DNA of 57,093 nucleotides from Candidatus Methanoperedens nitratireducens (GCA_020724545.1 DYGR01000017.1:1-57093), one strand, 5' to 3'; shown: positions 8,101 through 17,258, counted from the first letter of the stretch. Program-made: numbers and translations. Notes: generated from the sequence alone by a model not told the origin.

Positions 8101-8595
8101 CTAAAGCAAAATTTTCTTAATATACCGCTCATACACCGCTGCATCCACGGTCTTACCGGCCCAGAACTTCAGGATCTCACCCCTGTCTATCACGGCTGTC
8201 AGAGGCAGTTTCTTTTCTTTTGATTCTTCATGGAAGATTATATGATAAAGCGCCCCTCCATCTGGCCTGTCCTCTGTGACCTCAAGAATCTCAATCCTGT
8301 CCCCGTATCTTTCATGGATCAGGTCGATGTTGGGCTGGTTCCCTTCACAGAGCCTGCACCTATCTTCCCGCATCCTGTCGCGCCTTATATTTAGAAGTAC
8401 CGGCCCGGTGGATCCATTTATCCTGTCAGCAAGCTGCTGGACTGGCTGGTACTTATCATCAACGTATTGCTCTATAAAATCTTTATATTCGGTCATTGCC
8501 TCCTCGGCAGTGAGTGAGTTCTTCTCTGCCAGAGCTGTGATCACCCTTTGCCTGAAGGTTTCTTTATGGTTGGATATAAGTGCGTCGAGGTTCAT
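8101..8595 (-). CDS. thioredoxin-fold protein with CxxC motif
   Basis: The 164-residue protein has a charged helical N-terminal part (1-62) and then a thioredoxin-like core: beta strand GPVLLNIRR, a CRLC motif (about residues 80-83) at the start of the first long helix, strands around DRIEILEVTE and YHIIFHE, the cis-Pro segment KKLPLTAVID and a closing helix. Such proteins carry out disulfide exchange or reduction; with no signal peptide it would act in the cytoplasm. It is transcribed away from the TauE-type permease gene. A specific partner cannot be named. Confidence 0.6.
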   Translation of the reverse strand: MNLDALISNHKETFRQRVITALAEKNSLTAEEAMTEYKDFIEQYVDDKYQPVQQLADRINGSTGPVLLNIRRDRMREDRCRLCEGNQPNIDLIHERYGDRIEILEVTEDRPDGGALYHIIFHEESKEKKLPLTAVIDRGEILKFWAGKTVDAAVYERYIKKILL

Positions 8596-8660
8596 GTTGG
8601 TTCAGCGAGTATTTTTTAATCCATAGTATCATTAACCTTGCTGTATATATATGATGGATC

Positions 8661-9413
8661 ATGGATTTATTTTTGATTATATTCATCACATTTTTTATTG
8701 CAATCATTTTCTCATCACTCGGGCTTGGAGGGGCTATTTTCTATACCCCGTTTTTTCTCTGGCTTGGCCTTCCCATATTTACTGCTATCCCGATTGCGCT
8801 TATGTTGAACGCGATTACAGCAGCCTCGGCTTCAATCACTTATCTAAAACATCAACTGGTAGAGACAGGGATTGCTGTTTTGATCATCCCGGCTTCCATC
8901 ATGGGTGCACTTACAGGTTCGTATCTTGCCCCCCGTATTGATACTGAGATATTGATTATACTGATATCCGTAGTTCTTTTTCTGGCAAGTATAAGAATAA
9001 TCTTCTTTGATACTTTCATCATTGCTGCAGAGATAACAGAAAAGAGAAAAAAAGTGATCGGAGCAGGCGGCGGCTTTTTAATCGGCGTTACCTCATCGCT
9101 TGTGGGAATCGGGGGAGGCACTTTTATCGTGCCGCTTCTTCTGGTTCTCGGGTTTGAGACAAAAAGTGCAGTCGCAACCTCATCGTTCGTAGTTACATTC
9201 ATCTCCCTGTCCGGGTTTCTGGGGCACCTTGGTTTCGGGCAACAGCAGATGGATATAAGCCTGTTATTCTATGCAGGAATAGCAGCATCCATAGGCGCAC
9301 AGGCAGGCTCAAGGGTGGTATTCAAACGCGCATCCCCCAGGGCGATCAACAGGGTGTTCGCACTTATACTTCTGATCTTAGCAGGTAAGCTGTTGTATGA
9401 CTTGATATCTTGA
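8661..9413 (+). CDS. TauE/SafE-family (DUF81) membrane permease
   Basis: The 250-residue protein has about eight membrane helices with two related halves. Each carries the glycine-rich motif of the TauE/SafE family: SSLGLGGAIFYTPFFLWLG near residue 18 and SSLVGIGGGTFIVPLLLVLG near residue 145. Members export or import sulfite, sulfoacetate or other small anions. A TATA-like GTATATATATG (about 8641-8651) is very close to the start, so the true start may be at or slightly after 8661. The gene next door encodes a thioredoxin-like protein, which would suit sulfur-compound metabolism, but this link is inferred. Confidence 0.85.
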   Translation: MDLFLIIFITFFIAIIFSSLGLGGAIFYTPFFLWLGLPIFTAIPIALMLNAITAASASITYLKHQLVETGIAVLIIPASIMGALTGSYLAPRIDTEILIILISVVLFLASIRIIFFDTFIIAAEITEKRKKVIGAGGGFLIGVTSSLVGIGGGTFIVPLLLVLGFETKSAVATSSFVVTFISLSGFLGHLGFGQQQMDISLLFYAGIAASIGAQAGSRVVFKRASPRAINRVFALILLILAGKLLYDLIS

Positions 9414-9427
9414 TGCGATTTCTCATT

Positions 9428-10420
9428 TTATTCCAGCTTTTTCAGTTCCTTAAAATCTGTGATCGTAGAGATCGGATATGTATTTACTCGAATGCCCATC
9501 TCTTCGACTGCTGCCATGGCATTCACTCCAGCATACACAACTACACCGACCTTGCCAGTATCAACCGGTGCTTTGAGTACCGACATGCCGGGTTCTCCGA
9601 TCTGGGCTATACCGCCTACTCTTGCATCTATAATGGATTGCAGGATCTTCTCGGCCTCAGTGAGTGCTGATGCAGGGATCTCCCTGACATTTGCAAGAAG
9701 CTTGCCCGCTCCAGTATCCACAGCATCCATAACCCGTGTCATCTTCCTTGAAATAAAAACCCGCATGGGATCAATGGAAGTACCGCTATAAGCAATGATA
9801 TCCTCAAAACATAACGGTTTTCTGTCCTTTATCTCTAATATTCCGCCGTATTTAGTATTGACAGGAATCCCGCTTTTTAATAAGATCCCGTCGATCGTTA
9901 TACTGCACATTGTTGCTATGCCTATCTTGCCTGCCGGGATTTTAATATCTGAGGTGATAGTTCCCTCCTCTATTAGCTTTATATACGGACTGATGGGATA
10001 GCAGTTATACAGCACATGCCGCAGTATCTCTATTATTCTATCAAAATCATTCTTATCAATAATTGATGTATTGATAACTACATTGCCCTTCCCTGTTCCA
10101 GGATTAAAGGTCGTATCATAGATGAGCTTCTCTACTCTGGTGATAATCAAGCCAAGTCTGTCTCCTACCAGTGCATTATTAAGCTCGTTTGTTCCCCGCT
10201 CTGTGATAACCCTGCCGTCATACCCCTGGCGCTGGGTGAGACCCCTCTCATCCAGGATTCTCAGGTGATAACGCACACCTCTCTCTCCTATAGGGTATCC
10301 GCGTTCGTTCATTCTGTCTGCTATCAACCGTGCCCCTATGGGCTCATGGTTCTCATAGAGTATCCTCAGGATCTCTATGAGTTTTCTCTGTACCATTGAG
10401 TCGATCGTACTTGCTGGCAT
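9428..10420 (-). CDS. nrpR: NrpR-type transcriptional repressor of nitrogen assimilation
   Basis: The 330-residue protein has an N-terminal winged helix (about 10-75, VQRKLIEILRILYENHEPIG onward) followed by one DUF128 domain (about 85-328) with the family segments VGIATMCSITIDG-like and IAQIGEPGMSVLKAPVDTGKVG. NrpR represses glnA, nif and related genes in methanogens and releases DNA when 2-oxoglutarate is high. One HTH plus a single DUF128 is the NrpRI arrangement known in Methanosarcina. It lies 11 bases downstream of glnA on the same strand, so regulator and target are probably cotranscribed and self-controlled. Confidence 0.9.
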   Translation of the reverse strand: MPASTIDSMVQRKLIEILRILYENHEPIGARLIADRMNERGYPIGERGVRYHLRILDERGLTQRQGYDGRVITERGTNELNNALVGDRLGLIITRVEKLIYDTTFNPGTGKGNVVINTSIIDKNDFDRIIEILRHVLYNCYPISPYIKLIEEGTITSDIKIPAGKIGIATMCSITIDGILLKSGIPVNTKYGGILEIKDRKPLCFEDIIAYSGTSIDPMRVFISRKMTRVMDAVDTGAGKLLANVREIPASALTEAEKILQSIIDARVGGIAQIGEPGMSVLKAPVDTGKVGVVVYAGVNAMAAVEEMGIRVNTYPISTITDFKELKKLE

Positions 10421-10431
10421 CTCACCTCATA

Positions 10432-11766
10432 TCAGACAATATTCAGATAGCGGTCAAGTTCCCACTGGTGTACCCTTATTCTGTATGCATCCCATTCAGC
10501 CCTTCCAAGCCGCATGAAATCGCGAACCACATGTTCTCCAAGTGCATCCCGCACAACATTATCGTTCTCAAGATGATCCAGTGCATCCTTAAGATTGCCA
10601 GGAAGAGATTCGATCCCCATATCCCTGCGCTCTCCATCATTTAAATGGAACAGGTTATGTGTGGTGGGCTCGCTAGGATCGATCTGGTTCTCTATACCAT
10701 CAAGCCCTGCCATCAGTATGACCGCAAAGGCAAGATACGGGTTGCAGGACGGATCAGGGCTTCTAAGCTCAATACGGGTACTCAGCCCCCTTGCTGCGGG
10801 AATGCGTATTAATGATGAGCGATTGGCCCATGACCATGCAACATAAACCGGTGCCTCGTATCCAGGTACGATCCTCTTATAGCTGTTCACGATCGGATTT
10901 GTTACTGCTGTAAATGACTTGACATGTTTCTTCAATCCGCCTATGAAATACCGCAGCGTATCGCTCACCTCATGCTCCTTCATCTCATCATAGAAGGCAT
11001 TCCTCTCGCCCGAGAACAGGGAGATATTGGTATGCATACCAGAACCGTTTATACCGAAGACAGGTTTTGGCATAAAGGATGCATGAAGATCATTCATGCG
11101 AGCTATGGTCTTTGTGACAAACTTGAACGTTATCACATTATCCGCAGTGGTTAGCGCATCAGCGTACTTAAAATCGATCTCATGCTGTCCTGCCGATACC
11201 TCATGGTGTGATGCCTCTATGTTGAATCCCATGTTCTCAAGAGCAACAACAATGTTCTGTCGGATCTCTTCTGCACGGTCAATCGGTGGGAAATCAAAAT
11301 AGCCACCAAAATCATGAGGCTTGTTTGTGGCTTCGCCGTCCTTTCTCTCGAATAAAAAGAATTCGATCTCCGGGCCTGTATTCATCACAAGACCGCGTTT
11401 TTCAGCCTCTTTCATTGCTCTCTTTAGAACATAGCGCGGGTCGCCCTCGAACGGCTTGCCATTTGGCTTGTAAACATCGCATATAATCCTGGCGACTTTG
11501 CCGCCGCTCACGTCCCAGGGGAGAATCCTGTAGGTACTGATATCAGGTTTCAGCACCATATCAGATTCCTCTATCCTGACAAAGCCCTCTATTGAGGAGC
11601 CATCAAATGATATACCCGACTTTAATGCTTTTTCTGCCTGTGATACAGGGATGCCCACGTTCTTGATCATTCCCTGAATATCAACAAATTGTAATCGCAG
11701 GAATCGAACCTTATCTTCCTCGATTGAGTTGAGCACATCTTCGTTTGTTCTTATCATAGCTATCAC
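10432..11766 (-). CDS. glnA: glutamine synthetase, type I
   Basis: The 444-residue enzyme makes glutamine from glutamate, ammonia and ATP in the cytoplasm as a dodecamer. Visible family marks are FDGSSIEGF near residue 54, NTGPEIEFFLFE near 127, the ATP-binding KPVFGINGSGMHTNISLF near 235-252, and NRSSLIRIPAARG near 315. Length fits archaeal GSI-alpha. No clear adenylylation-site tyrosine block is obvious, as expected for this group. The next gene encodes NrpR, the expected repressor. A 36-codon ORF precedes it and may be on the same transcript. Confidence 0.97.
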   Translation of the reverse strand: MIAMIRTNEDVLNSIEEDKVRFLRLQFVDIQGMIKNVGIPVSQAEKALKSGISFDGSSIEGFVRIEESDMVLKPDISTYRILPWDVSGGKVARIICDVYKPNGKPFEGDPRYVLKRAMKEAEKRGLVMNTGPEIEFFLFERKDGEATNKPHDFGGYFDFPPIDRAEEIRQNIVVALENMGFNIEASHHEVSAGQHEIDFKYADALTTADNVITFKFVTKTIARMNDLHASFMPKPVFGINGSGMHTNISLFSGERNAFYDEMKEHEVSDTLRYFIGGLKKHVKSFTAVTNPIVNSYKRIVPGYEAPVYVAWSWANRSSLIRIPAARGLSTRIELRSPDPSCNPYLAFAVILMAGLDGIENQIDPSEPTTHNLFHLNDGERRDMGIESLPGNLKDALDHLENDNVVRDALGEHVVRDFMRLGRAEWDAYRIRVHQWELDRYLNIV

Positions 11767-11781
11767 TGATTCTAATGCACT

Positions 11782-11892
11782 CTAATTACAAGGCGTAGTT
11801 AATAAATCATTCGGGTTTATCGTCTTTTTCTTTATGTTCACATTCTTTTCTTTTATGAATTCCAGAAGCTTTTCCGGGGTTGGTGTTGCCAT
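11782..11892 (-). CDS. 36-residue small protein encoded directly upstream of glnA
   Basis: An ATG at 11892, preceded by AGGAGATAGG at good distance, opens a frame starting MATPTPEKLLEFIKEKN and running through a basic stretch to ...LLTTPCN and a TAG stop, 15 bases before the glnA start. It has no membrane helix; an amphipathic helix over residues 5-16 is likely. It may be a leader peptide or a small regulator. Small proteins that bind GlnA are known in Methanosarcina mazei, but I cannot show that this is a relative. The same stretch could instead be an untranslated leader. Confidence 0.5.
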   Translation of the reverse strand: MATPTPEKLLEFIKEKNVNIKKKTINPNDLLTTPCN

Positions 11893-12000
11893 AATCCTAT
11901 CTCCTATGAAGTCTAAGGCCTCAACAAACCCTTATTTGATTTCGCTGTAGATTCGCTAGCTTGTTCGTTAATTCAACTGTTTACAATGTATTTACCCAAC

Positions 12001-12016
12001 TTGAGAGACGACTCAA
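12001..12016. promoter_or_regulatory. candidate NrpR operator, TTGAG-N6-CTCAA
   Basis: A perfect inverted repeat with five-base arms and a six-base spacer lies just downstream (minus-strand sense) of a TATA-like CAATATATCC (about 12021-12030), where a repressor would cover the start of a glnA transcript. NrpR operators described in methanogens also have short arms separated by six bases, although with different arm sequences. A second TATA-like stretch is at 12056-12068. The link to NrpR is inferred from geometry and position. Confidence 0.35.
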
Positions 12017-12157
12017 ATGAAGGATATATTGAGACCGACTATAGGCTACCGCTTGTATACTTAAATAGTTTTCTATCATACCAACCAGCAGTTTATTCAG
12101 TACGTTTGGACAAATTCTTTATATTGCTGTACCAATTTGCTATCGGAGATTGAACTC

Positions 12158-13108
12158 TTGCTGGATAAGAAAGCTAAAGTTTTGGTCCTGATGATGCTGG
12201 TTCTGGCTACTGTCCTTGGTCTTGTGCTTCCACGGGATACAGAAGAGGCGCTACAGGAAAAACCTGAAACCGAGCCATCTGTTTCTATAGGATGCGATCG
12301 CGTGCTCTGGAAGGATACAGAAATTGAGCTTTCAGCCTCAACCCGAAATATCGATAAGCCGTTATTTGAATGGAATATTGATGGTGAAATTGCTGGAAGT
12401 AGCCGGAAACTCCGTAAAAAATTCGATATGGGAGAGCATCAGGTAGCATTGAACGTGAATTTTGATAATGGGACACTCACTGCAGAGCAATCAATACTTG
12501 TAGTAGATTCTGCTGATGGTGTATCCCTGCGCGATTCTGCAGTATCAAAGAACCAGTGGGGATTCCAGACCCTCTACAGAGGCAAAAATAAAGGCGTGAA
12601 AGGAGTCCTGGTCTCCATAGATTCTTTACCTCTGGCTGAGGTAAACCCCTGCGGCTCACTTTCCACAAAAGCACTCTTTGCAGGAGAGCATACATGGCGG
12701 GCAGAGTATCGGGGGATTACCATAGCATCAGGTACTTTCAATATAAAGGAAGTAAGCGAGATAAAAATTACTAAGATCGATGTTGCACCGGGCTATACGG
12801 CAGGGGATACGGTTGACGGGAAGATAATCCTGAAAAACACAGGATCAACTATAGTTTCAGGGTTTGATACTAAAACACTGATAGTCAATAACAATTATGC
12901 ATGGATGGGAGATAAGGCAAAAAAAGAATTCTTCAGCCAGCATAATTCCGACATCAGACCAGGTGAGATATACGAGATTCCAATCAGGGTAACAATACCT
13001 GAGAAGATAAGTGGAGTAAAACCTTCAGGAAAGTATACAATCACTGCTGCCCTCATACTGAAAGGGCAGACAGTGGATACAAAGGTTGTAAACACAGTGG
13101 TCAAATAA
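12158..13108 (+). CDS. membrane-anchored protein with Ig-like/CARDB-type domains
   Basis: The frame opens at TTG 12137, but a GGAG site at 12145-12148 points to TTG 12158 as the start, giving 316 residues. The N-terminus is a membrane anchor (VLVLMMLVLATVLGLVL), followed by a PKD-like domain (SIGCDRVLWKDTEIELSAS onward) and a C-terminal CARDB-like domain with GDTVDGKIILKNTGS and PGEIYEIPIRVTIPE. It is probably an outward-facing envelope protein. A TATA-like TTTATATTGC lies 30-45 bases before the start. The family is not identified more closely; it is transcribed away from the glnA unit. Confidence 0.6.
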   Translation: MLDKKAKVLVLMMLVLATVLGLVLPRDTEEALQEKPETEPSVSIGCDRVLWKDTEIELSASTRNIDKPLFEWNIDGEIAGSSRKLRKKFDMGEHQVALNVNFDNGTLTAEQSILVVDSADGVSLRDSAVSKNQWGFQTLYRGKNKGVKGVLVSIDSLPLAEVNPCGSLSTKALFAGEHTWRAEYRGITIASGTFNIKEVSEIKITKIDVAPGYTAGDTVDGKIILKNTGSTIVSGFDTKTLIVNNNYAWMGDKAKKEFFSQHNSDIRPGEIYEIPIRVTIPEKISGVKPSGKYTITAALILKGQTVDTKVVNTVVK

Positions 13109-13377
13109 AGATATATCCAAAAACATTATTAATGCTGTACAAAAATGATATAGTAAGTTTTTTAACATAAGAATATTATTAACATAATTCTGGTTGAAAA
13201 AAGAAATGCACATTAAAACGAGAAATTTTATAATCAGGTGGTGGCGGAGTTATAAAAACTGAACACAAAGTTTTAACACTCTCAATCATTTTCGGGTTTT
13301 TTATCTGGATATTTGATACTGTCATAGATTACTTCTTTCTCTATCAAAAATCATTTTTAGAACTGTTTATTTTTGAT

Positions 13378-15453
13378 GTGCCTGGTTATGGGCTCTATAT
13401 ACGGTCGATCTGGATTGCATATTTCATTATATTTGGCGTATTAATATCAAGGGTATTAGCCAGGCACAGGCGAATTGAGGAGGCGCTTAAGCAATCTGAG
13501 GAAAGATACAGGGATTTATTCGAGAATGCAAATGATGCCATATGTATAATAGATTCTGATTTAAATTATAAAGATGTTAATAAAAAATTAGTTGAACTGC
13601 TTGGTTACTCCAGAGAAGAATTGTTAGGTATGAACATACTGGATGTTATTCCACCCGAGCAGATCCCCAGATCAAAAATTGAGTTTGATAAATTAAGAAA
13701 AAATGGATCTTATGAGAAATTCATCGGAAAGGTACGCACAAAGGATGGACGTATCATAGATGTTGAGATCAACTCATCTGCAATTATTGATGGTAATAAA
13801 ATCATAGGCTCAAGAGATATAATAAGGGACATCACAGAGCGAAAACAGGCAGAGGAGAAGCTACAGCAGGAGAGGGATAGGGCGCAAAAGTATCTTGATA
13901 TTGCAGGGGTTATGATCGTAGTTATAAATGCTGATCAAAAAGTTGTCTTAATAAATAAAAAAGGATGTGAGATTTTAGAATACGAAGAAAACGAAATTGT
14001 GGGCAGAAACTGGTTTGACTCCTTCCTTCCAGAAACAATAAGAGATGAAATAAAAGCGATGTGCAAAAGATCAGTGGCTGATGGAGCTGGACCTGCTGAA
14101 TATTTTGAGAATCCCGTTTTGACCAGGAGCGGTAAGGAGAGGATTATAGCCTGGCATAATACTGTATTGAGGGACGAGGAAGGAAGGATTATTGCAACAC
14201 TCAGCTCTGGAGAAGATATAACAGAGCGTAAGTATGCTGAGGAGGAGTTATTAAAATTTAAACTGGGAATTGAGCGATCGGATGAGGTTATCTTTATAAC
14301 AGATAAAGAGGGCTCGATAACGTATACTAATCCTGCCTTTGAGAGGATATACGGGTTCAGCAGGGATGAAGCACTGGGAAAAACACCCCGTATTCTGAAA
14401 TCAGGTGTTCTTCCTCAGGAGGTTTATAAACAGTTCTGGGATACGATCATTGCAAAGAAGGTTGTGAGCGGAGAAATAATCAATAAGACAAAGGATGGGC
14501 GGCTCTTAAATACCGAAAACACTGCTAATCCGATTTTGAATAGTGATGGGGACATCATCGGTTTCCTGGCGATCCAGCGTGATATCACTGAACACAAGCG
14601 ATCAGAGGACGAGCTTAAGATAAAGGCGCAGCTTCTGGATAAAGCGAATGACTCAATCTTTGTGCATGACCTGGATGGGAATTTCATATACCTGAATGAA
14701 ACGGCCTACAGGTCGCACGGATATAGTAGAGATGAGATGATGAACATGAATCTTTATAGTATTATTACTCCAGAATATTCCAGGCTTGCCAATCAGCGAA
14801 CGCTGGACCTGGTGGAAAAAGGTGAAGCTGTCTTTGAGTCTGCTCATTTAGATAAGAACAGATCAATAATACCTGTCGAAGTGCATGCCTGCATCATTGA
14901 ATCTGGCGGTAAAAAGCTGATCCTTTGTGTGGCGCGTGACATCACAGAGCGGAAGCAGGCAGAGAGGATGCTAAAAGAGAAGGCAAGGGCTGAACTGTAT
15001 GGTTTTATTGTAAGCGCACTGCCGGTCTTTGCATCCAATGTTCCATCCCAGGTCAGGAATACACTTATTATAAACTTTGCTGAACGGTTCGAGAAGAATG
15101 CCAGACCAGGGTTTGAAGAGGAAATGAAACGATTGGGTTATGATCAGAGGATCGGAGCAGAAAACACACAGGAGATCCTTGATGTTCTCATGCCCTGGCT
15201 CCTGGGGCTGTTCTCAAATTTTGGAATACAGACCAGAACGACATCTGAAGGAATAAAGAGGGACATTGAGTTCTTGAACTGCCCGTGGATAGATGAGGCA
15301 AGCGGTAATCCGATATTCTGCTTCATCTGTCGGGCGATGGTGATACGCAGCTTCACATGGACAGCACTAAAAGGAAGTGCTGATCAGAAAACCAGCATTG
15401 CGAATGGTTCACAGACCTGCAGGTTCGAAATACATGCCCGATCGATATTATAA
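13378..15453 (+). CDS. multi-PAS sensor protein with methanogen-type output domain
   Basis: From GTG 13378 the product is 691 residues: a membrane helix (about 9-25), four PAS/PAC modules (about 38-155, 165-290, 293-415, 420-545, each closing with an I-x-DITERK-like motif), and a C-terminal domain of about 145 residues with LLGLFSNFGIQT, CPWIDEASGNPIFCFIC and CRFEIHA. There is no histidine-kinase core. The C-terminus resembles the methanogen output domain (MetOD1) seen on archaeal sensors. The reading frame stays open and protein-like to about 13252 (TEHKVLTLSIIFGFFIWIF), adding another membrane helix, but no ATG, GTG or TTG starts it. It probably senses redox or small ligands; partners are unknown. 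Confidence 0.8.
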   Translation: MPGYGLYIRSIWIAYFIIFGVLISRVLARHRRIEEALKQSEERYRDLFENANDAICIIDSDLNYKDVNKKLVELLGYSREELLGMNILDVIPPEQIPRSKIEFDKLRKNGSYEKFIGKVRTKDGRIIDVEINSSAIIDGNKIIGSRDIIRDITERKQAEEKLQQERDRAQKYLDIAGVMIVVINADQKVVLINKKGCEILEYEENEIVGRNWFDSFLPETIRDEIKAMCKRSVADGAGPAEYFENPVLTRSGKERIIAWHNTVLRDEEGRIIATLSSGEDITERKYAEEELLKFKLGIERSDEVIFITDKEGSITYTNPAFERIYGFSRDEALGKTPRILKSGVLPQEVYKQFWDTIIAKKVVSGEIINKTKDGRLLNTENTANPILNSDGDIIGFLAIQRDITEHKRSEDELKIKAQLLDKANDSIFVHDLDGNFIYLNETAYRSHGYSRDEMMNMNLYSIITPEYSRLANQRTLDLVEKGEAVFESAHLDKNRSIIPVEVHACIIESGGKKLILCVARDITERKQAERMLKEKARAELYGFIVSALPVFASNVPSQVRNTLIINFAERFEKNARPGFEEEMKRLGYDQRIGAENTQEILDVLMPWLLGLFSNFGIQTRTTSEGIKRDIEFLNCPWIDEASGNPIFCFICRAMVIRSFTWTALKGSADQKTSIANGSQTCRFEIHARSIL

Positions 15454-15507
15454 TATGTAATTGATCTCTAGAATAAGCTCTAAATATACATTGGTGTAAT
15501 AGTAGGT

Positions 15508-16212
15508 ATGTCGATGGAGAGAATTAAAACTGGTATATCGGAACTGGACCTGATCCTCGGAGGCTTCCCGGCTGGTAAAACTATATTGATCACGGGCGAT
15601 CCAGGCACTGGCAAGACCATTTTCGGGCTCCAATTCACAAACGCCAGTTGTGCTCAAGGTCTGAGGACAGTATATATTTCCACAGAAGAGAACTTAAGCG
15701 ATCTCAGGCTCCAGGGTGAGTCCTTTGGCTGGAACCTTGAGGCGTTCGAGAAAAGAGGTACTCTAAGATTTATAGAGTTGATCAGCTATAGGGCCATGGA
15801 GATAGAAACCGCATTGAGTATAAGCCCGGATGCTATGAAAGGTAACTTCGTTGAGCTACTGGGGCATCTGCCTGAAGGCACCCAGGTACTCATCATAGAC
15901 AGCCTCGGTAGCCACACAGCCAACCTGACGATGCATGAGTTCAGGGACAGGTTCGATCTTCTTATATATAACCTGACCAACATGGGCATTACAGCTATGG
16001 TGATACTTGATGGCGTCACCTCAAGGTGGTTAAGTGATATAGCCCCCTTTTCTGCATATGGTGCTATACAGCTCCTGAGAAGAGAGAACCCTTACACAGG
16101 TAGAAGGGAGAGGGTGATGGATATCGTAAAGATGAGGAATACCAGGACACCCGTACAGCTCCTGGCATATGAGATAGATTCAAATGGGATAGTAATAACT
16201 TCTCAGATTTAA
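15508..16212 (+). CDS. KaiC/RAD55-like RecA-superfamily ATPase
   Basis: The 234-residue protein is a single KaiC-type domain: [20 protein letters not shown] at the N-terminus, Walker A GDPGTGKT (about 30-37), a Walker B-like VLIIDSLGS (about 128-136) and a C-terminal strand pair. Archaeal single-domain KaiC/GvpD-like ATPases act in signalling or regulation, often beside sensor proteins. It lies 54 bases downstream of the four-PAS sensor on the same strand, so the two may form a signalling pair. The start ATG follows GTAGGT, and a second ATG lies two codons in. Confidence 0.8.
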   Translation: MSMERIKTGISELDLILGGFPAGKTILITGDPGTGKTIFGLQFTNASCAQGLRTVYISTEENLSDLRLQGESFGWNLEAFEKRGTLRFIELISYRAMEIETALSISPDAMKGNFVELLGHLPEGTQVLIIDSLGSHTANLTMHEFRDRFDLLIYNLTNMGITAMVILDGVTSRWLSDIAPFSAYGAIQLLRRENPYTGRRERVMDIVKMRNTRTPVQLLAYEIDSNGIVITSQI

Positions 16213-16225
16213 AAGCAAAGTGAGT

Positions 16226-16696
16226 TTAATGATTTGAATCAATCATCCGTAGAAATCCAAGTCCAAAGGATGGTTTGGGTCCGGCGCCTATAAGCAGCCC
16301 GATTCTGATTAAACGTATTGCATTCTCATCTATTTTCTCGATAGAGTATTCAGCAGTTCCTGTATATGTATGGAAGTCCCTTTTACCGGCTCGCAGCGAT
16401 CTGCTCTTAACGTTATGAAAATGGACATGTGAGGATTTTACGGCTGTGCTGCATCTCATCTCTTCCAGTTTAAACTTATTAACATCATACCTTCTCTCAG
16501 AACCGATCCCGCTCTGCCCGAGCATGCTCAGCCCAAGTGCCACATGGGGAAGGTAGCGGGTAAACCTGCCAAACAGAAGAATACCCACATCAAGGAAACC
16601 GTTCTCTTCAACGGTGAAACTTTTCCCGAAAAACGGGGGAATAAAAACAATAGGTTTGGGAGGGGCGCCGTAGCCCACCTTAGAGTTTTTTTTCAT
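16226..16696 (-). pseudogene. Cas6-like RAMP protein, probably lacking its N-terminal half
   Basis: The 156 residues match the C-terminal domain of Cas6 RAMP endoribonucleases. They begin with a proline-rich lead-in (APPKPIVFIPPFFGKSF), then FLDVGILLFGRFTRYLPHVALGLSMLGQ (shown in part; the conserved LFGR and YLP positions are clear), GIGSERRYDVNKFKLEEM, and the closing glycine-rich loop IGAGPKPSFGLGFLRM. Typical Cas6 proteins are 240-300 residues, so the N-terminal ferredoxin-like half is missing; a stop lies five codons before the ATG. Cas6 cuts pre-crRNA. The fragment is 4.7 kb from the Cmr operon on the other strand. It could still bind RNA, but decay is more likely. Confidence 0.6.
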
Positions 16697-16815
16697 ATGT
16701 GTATATCCTTAAAAGTCTTTGCATTGTGCCTGTAATATTCGCATTAAAGAGAGTTAGATTCATAAGCCATAACGATAATTTAAAGGTATAATAATGACAA
16801 AATCAAAGGGAGTAT

Positions 16816-17127
16816 ATGACAAAGAAAAAATTATGCCCGCTTTGTAACAGAAGATCGCCCAACAGAAGCTGTCCTGCCAGGGGCGATGAAATATGTGCCA
16901 GGTGCTGCGGGATGAGCAGAGCTTCACTGGAATGCGGGACGAGCTGCATCTATTATAAACCCGCAATAGCGGGAAAGGAAGTAAATGAAACGCTGCCAAT
17001 ATTTAAGGTGCTGAAATCAAAGACCGAGGGAATGATCAAAGAGGTTACCAGGCATGATACGGCGGCAGGTGTTTGTGGTACGCCGGATGAGACAATGATA
17101 TATTTTGTCTGCGATGAATGCAGATGA
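16816..17127 (+). CDS. small cysteine-rich zinc-binding protein
   Basis: The 103-residue protein opens with CPLCNRRSPNRSCPARGDEI then CARCCG and CGTSCIYYKP, giving at least eight cysteines in the first 45 residues, enough for two zinc knuckles. It closes with a VCDECR pair. The middle is charged and helical. This layout suggests a nucleic-acid or protein-binding zinc-ribbon protein; no enzyme motif is visible. It stands alone between the Cas6-like fragment (opposite strand) and an inverted repeat. Confidence 0.6.
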   Translation: MTKKKLCPLCNRRSPNRSCPARGDEICARCCGMSRASLECGTSCIYYKPAIAGKEVNETLPIFKVLKSKTEGMIKEVTRHDTAAGVCGTPDETMIYFVCDECR

Positions 17128-17153
17128 TTTCCGCATCGGGATGATAAAAATAG

Positions 17154-17212
17154 AAACGCACCGCAAAGAACGCAAAGGTCGCAAAGATTATTGTTGCTAT
17201 GCTTTGCGTTTA
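17154..17212. repeat. intergenic repeat with CGCAAAG words and a partial inverted arm
   Basis: Three short direct copies of CGCAAAG-like words (ACCGCAAAG, AACGCAAAGG, TCGCAAAG) are followed after about 15 bases by the inverted arm CTTTGCGTTT. It fills the gap before hicB and lies just upstream of its TATA-like CTTATAAGTATA (17228-17239). Confidence 0.6.
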
Positions 17213-17258
17213 TATGAATGGATTATCCTTATAAGTATACACGTCAAAGGTAAATACC

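Noticed and set aside
12137-12157. TTG 12137 as the start of the Ig-domain membrane protein
   Set aside because: The GGAG ribosome site lies after it and is correctly spaced for TTG 12158.
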